A stretch of 64,000 nt of DNA from Clostridium sp. M62/1 (GTDB lineage: Bacteria > Bacillota > Clostridia > Lachnospirales > Lachnospiraceae), in the NCBI RefSeq assembly GCF_020736365.1, contig NZ_CP085988.1:3657501-3721500 (forward strand), given 5' to 3'. Shown one piece after another: positions 8,598 to 16,607 of the stretch. Positions within the stretch are counted from its first letter, which is position 1. Every line of letters starts with the position of its first letter. Position numbers and translations under genes: made by a program. Under the pieces are notes generated by a model. It was given only the letters and a program-made list of their open reading frames with translations, had not been told where the DNA came from and did not search any database.

Positions 8598-9649
8598 GCG
8601 TCCCTCCTGAGAAGCCCGTTTCCAGCCTCCCCTTCCTTCGGGTCACCGAAAGAGACAGTCTCTGTCTGAAGAACCAAATCCTGATCCTCCTCAGCGGTTT
8701 CAAAGGCGCTTAAATCTGTGTCAGGAAAGTTCTCACGCAGATAAGCCTTCCAGTCGAAAACAGCCTCCGTGGCGGCGATAGCCACCTGGATCATGGAGTC
8801 GTCCGGCTCCTTTGTGGTAAGACCCTGCATCCACATGCCCGGCCTGCTCACCAGATCCATGATCTTTGAATTGCTGCGCCCTGCAAGCTGAAGGATTTCA
8901 TAGGAAACACCTGCAATGACCGGAACCAGGATAATTCTGCTCAAAAATCTCAGCCAGATCGCATCCACCCGAATGACCATGAAAAACAGAATGCTGATGA
9001 CCATGACAATCAGAATAAAGCTGGTTCCGCACCGCTTATGCTCTTTGGAGCTTTTTCGCACATTTTCCACCGTCAGCGGAAGACCGTGCTCCACACAGTT
9101 GATACATTTGTGCTCGGCGCCGTGGTACATAAAGGTGCGCCTGATGTCCTCCATGCGCGATACAAGCTTGATATAGGCGATAAAGATACCGATCCTGATT
9201 ATGCCCTCCAGAATTGCCATCACATTCTCCGATGTGATAAAGCGGGAAAACAGTCCCGCGAGAAACAGGGGGAGAAGCATGAAAATTCCAATTGCAAGGA
9301 CAAAGGACAGCACCATGACAAAAGCCATAAGCGCACTCTCTAACTTCTCTCCCAGCACCCGGTCGAGAAATTTTTCGATCCTTCCAGGTTCTGATTCCTC
9401 ATCGTCCTCAAAAAAACTGGCCGAATACGTCAGCGTCTTCATGCCGACAATCATAGAATCCGCAAAGCGGAACACTCCCCTGACAAACGGAATGGAAAAG
9501 AGCTTCACCTTCTGGGTAATGCTGACGTAACGGTCTTTCTTTACCTCTATCTCCTGATCGGGCTTCCTGACCGCCACCGCGTAATCATTGCGGTTCATCA
9601 TCATGATTCCCTCGATCACGGCCTGGCCTCCGATTCCTGAATATTTCAT
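8594..9649 (-). CDS. DUF1385 family membrane protein (YqhQ-like)
   Basis: A 351-residue protein of the DUF1385/YqhQ family, whose biochemical role is not established. It starts with the family hallmark KYSGIGGQAVIEGIMMMN. It has four to five hydrophobic helices between about residues 110 and 240 and a conserved MYHGAEHKCINCVEHGLPLT segment whose His/Cys residues could bind metal. A soluble acidic tail follows. The gene is translationally coupled to prmC by a 4-base overlap, the arrangement found in many Clostridia. It is preceded by the rpmE terminator. Confidence 0.9.
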   Translation of the reverse strand: MKYSGIGGQAVIEGIMMMNRNDYAVAVRKPDQEIEVKKDRYVSITQKVKLFSIPFVRGVFRFADSMIVGMKTLTYSASFFEDDEESEPGRIEKFLDRVLGEKLESALMAFVMVLSFVLAIGIFMLLPLFLAGLFSRFITSENVMAILEGIIRIGIFIAYIKLVSRMEDIRRTFMYHGAEHKCINCVEHGLPLTVENVRKSSKEHKRCGTSFILIVMVISILFFMVIRVDAIWLRFLSRIILVPVIAGVSYEILQLAGRSNSKIMDLVSRPGMWMQGLTTKEPDDSMIQVAIAATEAVFDWKAYLRENFPDTDLSAFETAEEDQDLVLQTETVSFGDPKEGEAGNGLLRRDA

Positions 9650-9730
9650 TTACACTCTCCTATATATTCACACTTAATTCCTGCGTCAATCTCTTTGTCT
9701 ATAAGTCCGCTCACCCAAAATTTTATATAC

Positions 9731-9772
9731 CAAAAAGGTTGGGTTTCATGTTGCCATTAAAACCCAACCCTT
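9731..9772 (-). terminator. Rho-independent terminator of rpmE
   Basis: On the minus strand GGTTGGGTTT (9769-9760) pairs with AAACCCAACC (9746-9737) and is followed directly by TTTTTGG, 16 bases after the rpmE stop. Confidence 0.85.
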
Positions 9773-9787
9773 ACTTAGCCAAACTGA

Positions 9788-9994
9788 TTAGTTTGCATTG
9801 ATACCGTACTTGCGGTTGAACTTATCGATACGTCCGCGAGCGGATGCAGCCTTCTGCTGTCCTGTGTAGAAAGAATGGCACTTGGAGCAAACCTCCACGT
9901 GGATGTCCTTCTTAGTAGAACCTGTTACGAACTCGTTGCCGCAGTTGCAAACAACCTTTGCCTGATAATAAGCTGGATGGATTCCTTCCTTCAT
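9788..9994 (-). CDS. rpmE: 50S ribosomal protein L31, zinc-binding type
   Basis: A 68-residue protein of the large ribosomal subunit. [10 protein letters not shown] at the start and [10 protein letters not shown] are L31 hallmarks. The paired cysteines CNC (about residues 16-18) and CSKCH mark the zinc-containing C+ form. The frame is open three codons further upstream to a GTG, but the ATG at 9994 is better spaced from GAGAGG (8 bases) and gives the usual length. It is a single-gene unit with its own promoter (10122-10150) and terminator (9731-9772). Confidence 0.96.
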   Translation of the reverse strand: MKEGIHPAYYQAKVVCNCGNEFVTGSTKKDIHVEVCSKCHSFYTGQQKAASARGRIDKFNRKYGINAN

Positions 9995-10121
9995 GATTTT
10001 CACCTCTCAATTTTTCTTCTGCGGTTTCCGACCGCACGTACAAATGTGTACCAAATTTCAATCGCCTGTTTTGCGAATCTCTGTCTTGCTGCGCAGTAAA
10101 TCTACTATACACAGCTTAGGT

Positions 10122-10150
10122 AGTATAGCACAAAATATGGGGGAATGCAA
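10122..10150 (-). promoter_or_regulatory. Sigma70-type promoter of rpmE
   Basis: On the minus strand TTGCAT (10150-10145), a 17-base spacer and TATACT (10127-10122). This predicts a leader of roughly 120 bases before the rpmE start. Confidence 0.6.
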
Positions 10151-10274
10151 GGGGTTTTTACTGACGTTAAGGAATGCACCAGCAGAAATGAACTGCAGAA
10201 AGCGGCTGGAGAATATTAAAGGTTTCCGAGTATGGCCTATGAAGCCAAAGTGGCTTTTTGTCTGTCTGACTGAA

Positions 10275-10327
10275 AGCGACCTTCTGTATGGGGCAGACCG
10301 CCCTGCCCATACAGAAGATCGCTTTTG
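10275..10327. terminator. Long imperfect hairpin, probable terminator of the LacI-controlled operon
   Basis: AAAGCGA-CTTCTGTATGGGGCAG pairs with CTGCCC-ATACAGAAG-ATCGCTTT with one bulge, 58 bases after the hydroxyacid dehydrogenase stop. No strong T-run follows on the minus strand. The remainder of the 390-base gap up to rpmE holds only the rpmE promoter and leader. Confidence 0.55.
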
Positions 10328-10385
10328 CTGACTTCCGTTTTAATTATTATCACACCTGCACAGCCAGAGGCTTCCCTCTGAGCTT

Positions 10386-11345
10386 TTATTTTTTTCGCCC
10401 AGCCTGGTTTACCGGATACCTCACAGCCTCCCCCTTAACAAAGCGGACGGCCTCCTCGGCAACCTTTCTCTTCAACTCCTTTGCAGCCTCCTCCGAATAC
10501 CAAGCCATATGGGGAGTGACAATCAGGTTCTCATGGCGAAGCAGAGGGTTTCCCGCCTCCATCGGTTCTTTTTCCAGACAGTCCAGCCCTGCTCCCGCTA
10601 TCCTTTCCTCGCTCAGCGCCTGATCCAAAGCCCTCTCGTTGATAATCCCGCCCCGTGACACATTGATAATCACCGCCTCTTTTTTCATCCGGCGAAACTG
10701 CGCTTCTGCAAACAGATTCCTGTTCCCATCTGCCGGGCAGTGGACAGAGATGGCATCCGACTCTTCGAGCAGAGTTCCGAAATCGGTCATCTGGATATAA
10801 TCCATTCCCGGGATCTCCTTATAAACGGGATCGTAACCCAATATGCGAAATCCAAATGCGTGGACACGGGAGGCAAAGCACCTGCCGATTCTGCCAAGAC
10901 CCACAATTCCAACTGTCTGCTCGCTGAAGCGGTGAATGGGGATCGCTTTCGTGTAATCCCATTTTTCTTCCCTGGTGTACCGGTTCATCACCGTCAGTTT
11001 TCGCTTCAGGGCCAAAAGCATGGCGGCAGCCTGATCTGCCACTTCATTCATCCCGTAATCGGGAACATTGCACACCTGTATCCCATGTCTTGCGGCCGCC
11101 TCCAGGTCAACTGTATCCACCCCTACGCCATAGCGCACGATTAGTTTCAGGGATGGAATATTTTCCATTACCTTCTCTGTAATGTGGGCGTATTGTACCA
11201 GAAAAATCTCTCCGTCCGGGCAGCTTCTGATAACCTCATCCTCCGTCACTGCCTTACAGTGTTCAAAAGACAGCCCCGCCTCCTCAAAAATTTTCTTTTC
11301 GATATTCATGTCTGCATGATCACAGTCTGTCACATAAATTTTCAA
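10386..11345 (-). CDS. D-2-hydroxyacid dehydrogenase, NAD-dependent
   Basis: A 319-residue member of the D-isomer 2-hydroxyacid dehydrogenase family, which interconverts 2-oxo and D-2-hydroxy acids. The Rossmann signature VGIVGLGRIGRCFA (near residue 145) is present, as are VNVSRGGIINERAL with the catalytic Arg. Gly-Leu-Asp-Cys-Leu-Glu supplies the Glu and TPHMAWYSEEA the His. The C-terminal-binding-protein-like sequence YGVGVDTVDL is also seen. It is the last gene of the LacI-controlled operon, 70 bases after the frameshifted SDR. The substrate is unknown; a reductive role on a 2-keto sugar acid or hydroxypyruvate would fit the context. Confidence 0.85.
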   Translation of the reverse strand: MKIYVTDCDHADMNIEKKIFEEAGLSFEHCKAVTEDEVIRSCPDGEIFLVQYAHITEKVMENIPSLKLIVRYGVGVDTVDLEAAARHGIQVCNVPDYGMNEVADQAAAMLLALKRKLTVMNRYTREEKWDYTKAIPIHRFSEQTVGIVGLGRIGRCFASRVHAFGFRILGYDPVYKEIPGMDYIQMTDFGTLLEESDAISVHCPADGNRNLFAEAQFRRMKKEAVIINVSRGGIINERALDQALSEERIAGAGLDCLEKEPMEAGNPLLRHENLIVTPHMAWYSEEAAKELKRKVAEEAVRFVKGEAVRYPVNQAGRKK

Positions 11346-11415
11346 GCTCTGTTCCTCCCATCTTTTTTCTCAGGCACAATACTGCTTTCCTTCAAGGTGA
11401 CATCCCTCCTGGCCG

Positions 11416-12179
11416 TCAGCGTACCAGATACCCCCCGTCCACAGGAATCACAGCTCCGTTCAGATAGTCAGAAGCCCTGGACGCCAGGAAAATCACCGAC
11501 CCTTCATATCCTCTCCTGTTCCCCACCGGCCTGCAGGAATCCTCCCGGTAATCTCTGCATTTCTCGGATTTTCCGGGTCTAACAGCGCCTCATTCATGTC
11601 GGTTGCCATATATCCGGGAGCCAGAGAGTTTACGGTGATTCCTTTGCCTGCCCACTCATTGCAGAGTGCCTTGGTCAGCTGTGCAACCCCTCCCTTTGAC
11701 GCTGCATAGGCAGGAACGGTAAAGCCTCCGAAAAAAGAAAGCATAGAGGACACGGTAATAATTTTCCCTCCTTCCCCCTGCTCCATGAACTGTCTGGCCG
11801 CCATCTGGCCCAGCATGAAGACGGCGGTCAGGTTTACGTCCAGCACACGGCTCCAGTCTTCCAGAGGAAATTCTTCTGATCTGTGGCGGCTCTGTATGCC
11901 ATGGGCTGTCACAAGAATATCCAGCCGTCCTCCCAGCAATTCTACCGCCTTTTTAAAACAGGGTTCCATCTCCTCCCGGTCTCCCAGATCTGCCCTCACT
12001 GCCTGACAGGAAAGTCCCCTCTCCCGAAACTCCTGTGCTGTGCGGAAAACACGATCTGAGACTCCAATGATTACCGTTTCGCAGCCTGCCTCCATCAGCC
12101 CCTCTGCCATCCCGTATCCAAGGCCTCTGCTGCCCCCTGTCACAATCGCTTTTTTCCCCTTTATATCAAATAAGTTCAT
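11416..12179 (-). pseudogene. SDR-family oxidoreductase, frameshifted near the C terminus
   Basis: A short-chain dehydrogenase of the gluconate 5-dehydrogenase / KduD kind. The NAD site GGSRGLGYG, the SSM and YAASKGG catalytic segment and NSLAPGYMATDMN are intact. The original frame ends early at 11493 after GEDMKGR. Dropping back one base at the CCC run 11500-11502 (GGG on the coding strand) restores SVIFLASRASDYLNGAVIP and VDGGYLVR, ending at 11416. That is the normal SDR C terminus, and one missing G explains it. The truncated 228-residue product lacks the last strand and substrate loop. A sequencing error or a recent mutation are equally possible. It lies 3 bases from the upstream alcohol dehydrogenase. 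Confidence 0.8.
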
Positions 12180-12182
12180 GCC

Positions 12183-13199
12183 TTACCGCCTCCTGCAGTC
12201 TACCGCGACCTTGACTGTCCCGCAGTCCGGATCGCCGATCATATCAAACACCTTGTCACTTTCTTCCAGGGGGACAATATGAGTTACCACCCGCTGAAGC
12301 TGTGGTTCCAGCTCCTTGGTCAGCTCTGCCGCCTGGCGAAATTCTTCTCTGGTGTATACTCTGGTTCCCGCCAGTGTCTGTTCCTTAAAATTTATGCTCT
12401 GCAGGTTGACCTCGTGGGGCTTTTTATGAATGGATACCACACAGATTTTCCCTCTCACCCGGGTAATCTCTGACATCTCCATGGCAGCGGAGGCAGCACC
12501 GCTGCACTCGAAGAGTACATCGCAGCCTTCCCCTCCTGTGGCCTCCTTCACCAGCTTCTCCAGATTTTCTTTTTCCGGGTTGACGGGTATCATTCCCAGC
12601 TCCTCTGCCAGGTGAAGGCGTTTTTCAGCCAGATCAGAGATGAAAATTTTTGATGCGCCTGCCCATTTTAAGACAATTCCGCAGAGGATTCCTATGGGCC
12701 CTGCTCCGATCACCACTGCCGTGTCCATCATCTGGAAGCCTGACATGTGAATCCCGTGAACCAGCACAGCCAGGGGTTCGATCAGCACAGCCGCCCGGTC
12801 GCTGACGCCCTTTGGAACTTTAACCAGAACTGACTCATCTACATAAGCAGTATTGCACATTCCGCCGTCCGTATCAATCCCAATTAAGCCAAGTGTATTG
12901 CACACATGCTCATTTCCGCTCCTGCATGCCAGACAGCGGCCGCAGGACAGCAGAGGATAGGGCACAACCCGGTCCCCCTTCTTTATATGTTTTCCGTCCT
13001 CCGCAGCGATACCCAGGAACTCATGCCCGAAAATCAGAGGGGCCTTGGCCCTGGGATGTGTTCCCAGCCAGATTCCCACATCTGATCCGCAGACGCCGCA
13101 GTACTGTATCTCAAGCCGTATAGTTCCTTCCTTTTTCTGAGGCTCCGGCACCTCCCGAACCTCTGCTTTTTTTGCACCCGCATAGACTAATGCCTTCAT
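12183..13199 (-). CDS. Zinc-dependent alcohol/polyol dehydrogenase (MDR family)
   Basis: A 338-residue medium-chain dehydrogenase resembling L-idonate 5-dehydrogenase, sorbitol dehydrogenase and threonine dehydrogenase. The catalytic zinc motif is CGVCGSD and GHEFLG. The structural zinc cysteines are in CGRCLACRSGNEHVC (about residues 90-104). The coenzyme loop is VIGAGPIGILCG. The AADVxxLI-type acidic residue that would fix substrate identity cannot be read with certainty. Its place between a KDG-type kinase and an SDR suggests oxidation or reduction at C5 of a hexonate-like acid. It overlaps no neighbour but is spaced by only 3 bases from the SDR. Confidence 0.87.
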   Translation of the reverse strand: MKALVYAGAKKAEVREVPEPQKKEGTIRLEIQYCGVCGSDVGIWLGTHPRAKAPLIFGHEFLGIAAEDGKHIKKGDRVVPYPLLSCGRCLACRSGNEHVCNTLGLIGIDTDGGMCNTAYVDESVLVKVPKGVSDRAAVLIEPLAVLVHGIHMSGFQMMDTAVVIGAGPIGILCGIVLKWAGASKIFISDLAEKRLHLAEELGMIPVNPEKENLEKLVKEATGGEGCDVLFECSGAASAAMEMSEITRVRGKICVVSIHKKPHEVNLQSINFKEQTLAGTRVYTREEFRQAAELTKELEPQLQRVVTHIVPLEESDKVFDMIGDPDCGTVKVAVDCRRR

Positions 13200-13263
13200 C
13201 CCGTGATCCCCTTTCTGTCACTTGTTATTTTTCTCAGACATCGTTTTTAAGCATCTGTTTTTG

Positions 13264-14226
13264 TCAAAACCGCTTCTGTGTAGATGTTCTTCCGCCCTGA
13301 AACAGTTCCAGCCTCGTTCTGTCAGGGAGTCCCTCGTTGTCCCCGATATTCATCACCTGAAGGGCGCCTATGGCATTTCCTCTCCGCACCATCTCCAGCA
13401 TGGAAAGCCCTTCCAGCCTTCCGCTGATCACGCCCGCCGCAAACCCGTCTCCGGCTCCTACCGTATCGATCACCTTTTCCACCCTGTAGCCAGGTATCTG
13501 GAAGGATTCGTTTCCGTCTCTCACATATGCTCCTCTGCTTCCGTTTTTTATGATAACCGTTTTTACACCTGTATTCTGATAAAAATCGGCAGCCTCATCC
13601 ATATCGTCAGTCCGGCAAAGGATCCGGCATTCTGCCCGCCCCGGCAGAACCATGTCCGCCAGAGAGGACAGCTCGTTGATCACCTGACGCATTTCCTCTT
13701 CACTGGTCCAGAGGCATGGCCTGAGGTTCGGGTCAAAGCTGGTGTAAATCCCCCGGGCCCTGGCCCTGGCCATCAGGCAGAAGGATGCTTCTCTGGCAGA
13801 TTCCGATAAAGCCGGAGGAATTCCAGTCACATGTACATGGTCTATCCCGGACAGATCAATCCGCTCCACCTGTGCAGCCGTAATGTGGGAGGCAGCGGAG
13901 CCCTTCCTGTAGTAAAAGGTATCCGGATCCTGCCCGTTTTCCGCTCTCCCCTTCAGCTGGATCCCCGTCCGGTACTCGCTGTCAAAGGTAAGCCATTCTG
14001 TTCCAATTCCGTTTTCTCTGAGCCGTTTTTCTATATAGTGCCCAAACGGGTCATCCCCCAGCCTTGTCAGGTAGGTGACCTCATGTCCCAGGCGCACCAG
14101 CCCGATGGAGACATTGACCTCCGCTCCGGACATTGCCCTGGAAAAATGTCCCGCCTCTGCCAGGGGGCCCGCAGTGTCAGAAATCAGCAGAGCCATTGGC
14201 TCGCCGAACAATAATACTTTTCCCAT
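13264..14226 (-). CDS. kdgK: PfkB-family sugar kinase, probable 2-keto-3-deoxygluconate kinase
   Basis: A ribokinase-fold kinase of 320 residues. The N-terminal GEPMALLIS and SGAEVNVSIGLVRLG motifs and the C-terminal catalytic DTVGAGDGFAAGV signature are intact. YFDPNLRP-type wording (TSFDPNLRP) and EYRTGIQLKGR resemble 2-keto-3-deoxygluconate kinases. It is encoded 13 bases downstream of a KDPG aldolase. Kinase and aldolase together would take KDG to pyruvate plus glyceraldehyde 3-phosphate. The exact sugar acid is inferred from this pairing; fructokinase is the main alternative. It belongs to the LacI-controlled operon. Confidence 0.82.
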   Translation of the reverse strand: MGKVLLFGEPMALLISDTAGPLAEAGHFSRAMSGAEVNVSIGLVRLGHEVTYLTRLGDDPFGHYIEKRLRENGIGTEWLTFDSEYRTGIQLKGRAENGQDPDTFYYRKGSAASHITAAQVERIDLSGIDHVHVTGIPPALSESAREASFCLMARARARGIYTSFDPNLRPCLWTSEEEMRQVINELSSLADMVLPGRAECRILCRTDDMDEAADFYQNTGVKTVIIKNGSRGAYVRDGNESFQIPGYRVEKVIDTVGAGDGFAAGVISGRLEGLSMLEMVRRGNAIGALQVMNIGDNEGLPDRTRLELFQGGRTSTQKRF

Positions 14227-14239
14227 ACCATTCTCCCTG

Positions 14240-15205
14240 CTATGCCTTTCTCACAAGATGAACCGCAAATCCGCCGATCTCTCTCTCGAAATAGATAGCC
14301 TGAAGTTCTCCTCCTTCCCTGTATACGGCGCTCTCCTCCCGGAATCGCACGCCTTTTCTCTCCAGATAACTTTTTGCCCTTTCCGGAAAGCACGCCGCAA
14401 TCGCAATATGCCCTTTCGCGCCGAGATAGGGCTCCTTCATAATTTCTACACTGGTTCCCGCGAATATGGAGGAGGAATTTTCTGCCGGCTCAAAGCCAAA
14501 CCACTCCTGCAGCACCTGGGCGATCCCGGCCGCCTCTTCTCTTCCCTCACAGTTAATTCCTACATGGGCAATGTGAAAACCAAACAGCTTTTCTGCTGCA
14601 TTCCGGCACCGCTCCCCGATGGCAGCGAAATTCTCCTCCTTTATCAGTTTTTCCGGAGCCATAAAGCTGCCGCCGCACGCCAGCACAGACGGGAGCTTCA
14701 GATAACCGGAAAAAGTCTCTGCCGTAATTCCTCCCGTTGGGATAAACTTCATGCCTGAAAACACAGATGATAAAGTTTTCAGATAGGAAATTCCTCCGCA
14801 GCATTCTGCCGGAAAAATTTTCACGGTCGAATACCCCATCTCCCTGGCCTCCTGCACTTCTCCCGGAGTCTGGCAGCCGGGTATGTAGGGGAGATCTCTG
14901 AAGGCCCTGGCAAGAGTCCGGTTCCATCCCGGGCTTATCAGAAATTCCGCCCCTGCCTCCATGGCTTCCCGGGCCTGTTTTTCTGTCTCTACCGTCCCGG
15001 CCCCCACCAATACCCCGGGAACCTTTTTTTTAATCTCTCTTATTGCCTCCGTACATGCGCCGGTGCGGAAGGTAATTTCCACAGCGGGAAAGCCTGCCCT
15101 CACAAGGCATTCTGCCAGAGGCGCCGCCTGCTCCCGCGCCTCAATTTTTACAACGGGAAGGATGCCAATCTGTCCAATCTGTTCCAGTACCTTTTCAAAC
15201 TCCAT
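14240..15205 (-). CDS. KDPG/KHG aldolase fused to a VOC (glyoxalase-like) domain
   Basis: Residues 1-205 are a complete class I KDPG aldolase. The Schiff-base lysine is Lys129 in TVKIFPAE, the catalytic Glu43 is in AVEITFRT, and GCQTPGE and PTGGI line the phosphate site. Residues from about 209 (GFHIAHVGINCEGREEA) to 321 form a vicinal-oxygen-chelate domain ending GGFAVHLV. Free-standing KDPG aldolases are about 210 residues long, so this is a true fusion. The VOC domain may bind metal or epimerise the substrate, but this is unknown. It is the third gene of the operon, 13 bases before the kinase. Confidence 0.87.
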   Translation of the reverse strand: MEFEKVLEQIGQIGILPVVKIEAREQAAPLAECLVRAGFPAVEITFRTGACTEAIREIKKKVPGVLVGAGTVETEKQAREAMEAGAEFLISPGWNRTLARAFRDLPYIPGCQTPGEVQEAREMGYSTVKIFPAECCGGISYLKTLSSVFSGMKFIPTGGITAETFSGYLKLPSVLACGGSFMAPEKLIKEENFAAIGERCRNAAEKLFGFHIAHVGINCEGREEAAGIAQVLQEWFGFEPAENSSSIFAGTSVEIMKEPYLGAKGHIAIAACFPERAKSYLERKGVRFREESAVYREGGELQAIYFEREIGGFAVHLVRKA

Positions 15206-15226
15206 AACCGTTTCCTCTGTCTTCCT

Positions 15227-16579
15227 CTATTCTACAACTGAGATGTCTTCAATCTTGTCTTTTCTGAAATGATATACAATCAGACCCAGCAGTGTCAGTC
15301 CAAGGCCGACGACAGCCAGCATGGTCTGGGTTACCAGCGTCATCAGCACCACGAATGCGCCTCCTGCAAAAGCCAGCACCGGGATGACCGGATAACCGGG
15401 CACCCTGTACGTTCTCACAATGTCGGGCCGATCCTTTCTGTACTTGATCACTCCCAAAAAGGTCAGAGAGTAGAAAATCCAGATCGTAAACATGCACATA
15501 TCGGTCAGTGTATTATAGGAACCAGACAGAGCCATAACCACGCTGATCACCGCAATTAAGATGCCGCTGTAAACAGGTGTTCTGAAGGTGGGATGGAGCT
15601 TCTTCAGATAACTGCTGCCCGGCAGCTTATTCTGAAGTCCCATGGTATAAGGGATCCTGATAGCCATCATAATGTTGCTGTTCAGGGTTCCAAACACAGA
15701 GATCAGGATGCCGATGGTAATCAACTTTGTTCCGATGGAATTTCCGAGAATCACACCGGCTACATCTGCTGCCGGTGTCGCTGTCAGAGCCAGCTCAGGC
15801 GCCGGGATGATAAATACATATGCGGTGTTGATCACCGCATAGATCACAACGACGGCAGACAGCCCAAACACGATGGCCTTCGGAAGATCCTTTGCAGGAT
15901 TTTTCATCTCTCCGGCCACATTTCCCACATGCATCCATCCATCATAGGAGTACATACAGGACAGAACAGCTGCTCCGAAAATGGATACCGCATTTCCCTC
16001 TGAGGGCAGAAGCGGCACTACATTCTGAGGATTTGCCCCTTCATAAGTGAATGCCAGAATTATTATGAAAATCAGCGGTATCATTTTTGCCACAGTAAAT
16101 ATCGTCCCAATCCAGCCGCCGACCTTGGCTCCCAGACAGTTCATGACCACCAGAAACAGGATTGCTGCAGCCGACACGATTCCCAGATGACTTTCCGGAA
16201 GCCCCATTAAGTTGACTAGCTGCACTGCAAACACAGCTCCCAGAGCTCCGATATTCGCCGGCCAGAAGACGATGGCCTCCACCCATCCAACCAGGTATCC
16301 CAGCTGCTTACCAAAAATCTCTTCGATCCACGAGACCATTCCCCCCGTTTTTGGAATGGCCCCCGCCAGCTCTGCCACCGTAAGCCCGCCCAGAAGGCTG
16401 ATAATACCGGCAGCCACCCAGGCTGCCAGTCCGATTCCAGGAGTTCCTTTTGTGATGGTGAAAACTCCCTGTGCCTTAAAAAATACGCCGGATCCAATTA
16501 CCATATTGATAATAATCAGAACGACCATGGGAAAGCTCAGTACCTTCTTCAGACCGCTTTTTCCACTTGTTTTTTCCAT
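15227..16579 (-). CDS. APC-family amino acid permease
   Basis: A 450-residue integral membrane protein with about 12 hydrophobic segments. The first helix contains the unwound motif IGSGVFFKAQGVF, and the next has GLTVAELAGAIPKTGG, both standard in amino acid-polyamine-organocation transporters. SYDGWMHVGNVAGEMKNP is the conserved helix 6 / loop signature of the LAT-like branch. It lies between the aminotransferase (28 bases upstream) and the KDPG aldolase (21 bases downstream). It is therefore the only transporter of this operon, implying that the imported compound carries an amino group. The exact substrate is unknown. Confidence 0.9.
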   Translation of the reverse strand: MEKTSGKSGLKKVLSFPMVVLIIINMVIGSGVFFKAQGVFTITKGTPGIGLAAWVAAGIISLLGGLTVAELAGAIPKTGGMVSWIEEIFGKQLGYLVGWVEAIVFWPANIGALGAVFAVQLVNLMGLPESHLGIVSAAAILFLVVMNCLGAKVGGWIGTIFTVAKMIPLIFIIILAFTYEGANPQNVVPLLPSEGNAVSIFGAAVLSCMYSYDGWMHVGNVAGEMKNPAKDLPKAIVFGLSAVVVIYAVINTAYVFIIPAPELALTATPAADVAGVILGNSIGTKLITIGILISVFGTLNSNIMMAIRIPYTMGLQNKLPGSSYLKKLHPTFRTPVYSGILIAVISVVMALSGSYNTLTDMCMFTIWIFYSLTFLGVIKYRKDRPDIVRTYRVPGYPVIPVLAFAGGAFVVLMTLVTQTMLAVVGLGLTLLGLIVYHFRKDKIEDISVVE

Positions 16580-16607
16580 TGCTTAACCCCTTTTCTGATT
16601 TGACAGC

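Noticed and set aside
11416..11502. Programmed frameshift in the SDR
   Set aside because: No slippery heptamer or downstream pseudoknot is evident, and SDR genes are not known to use one. A simple deletion explains it.
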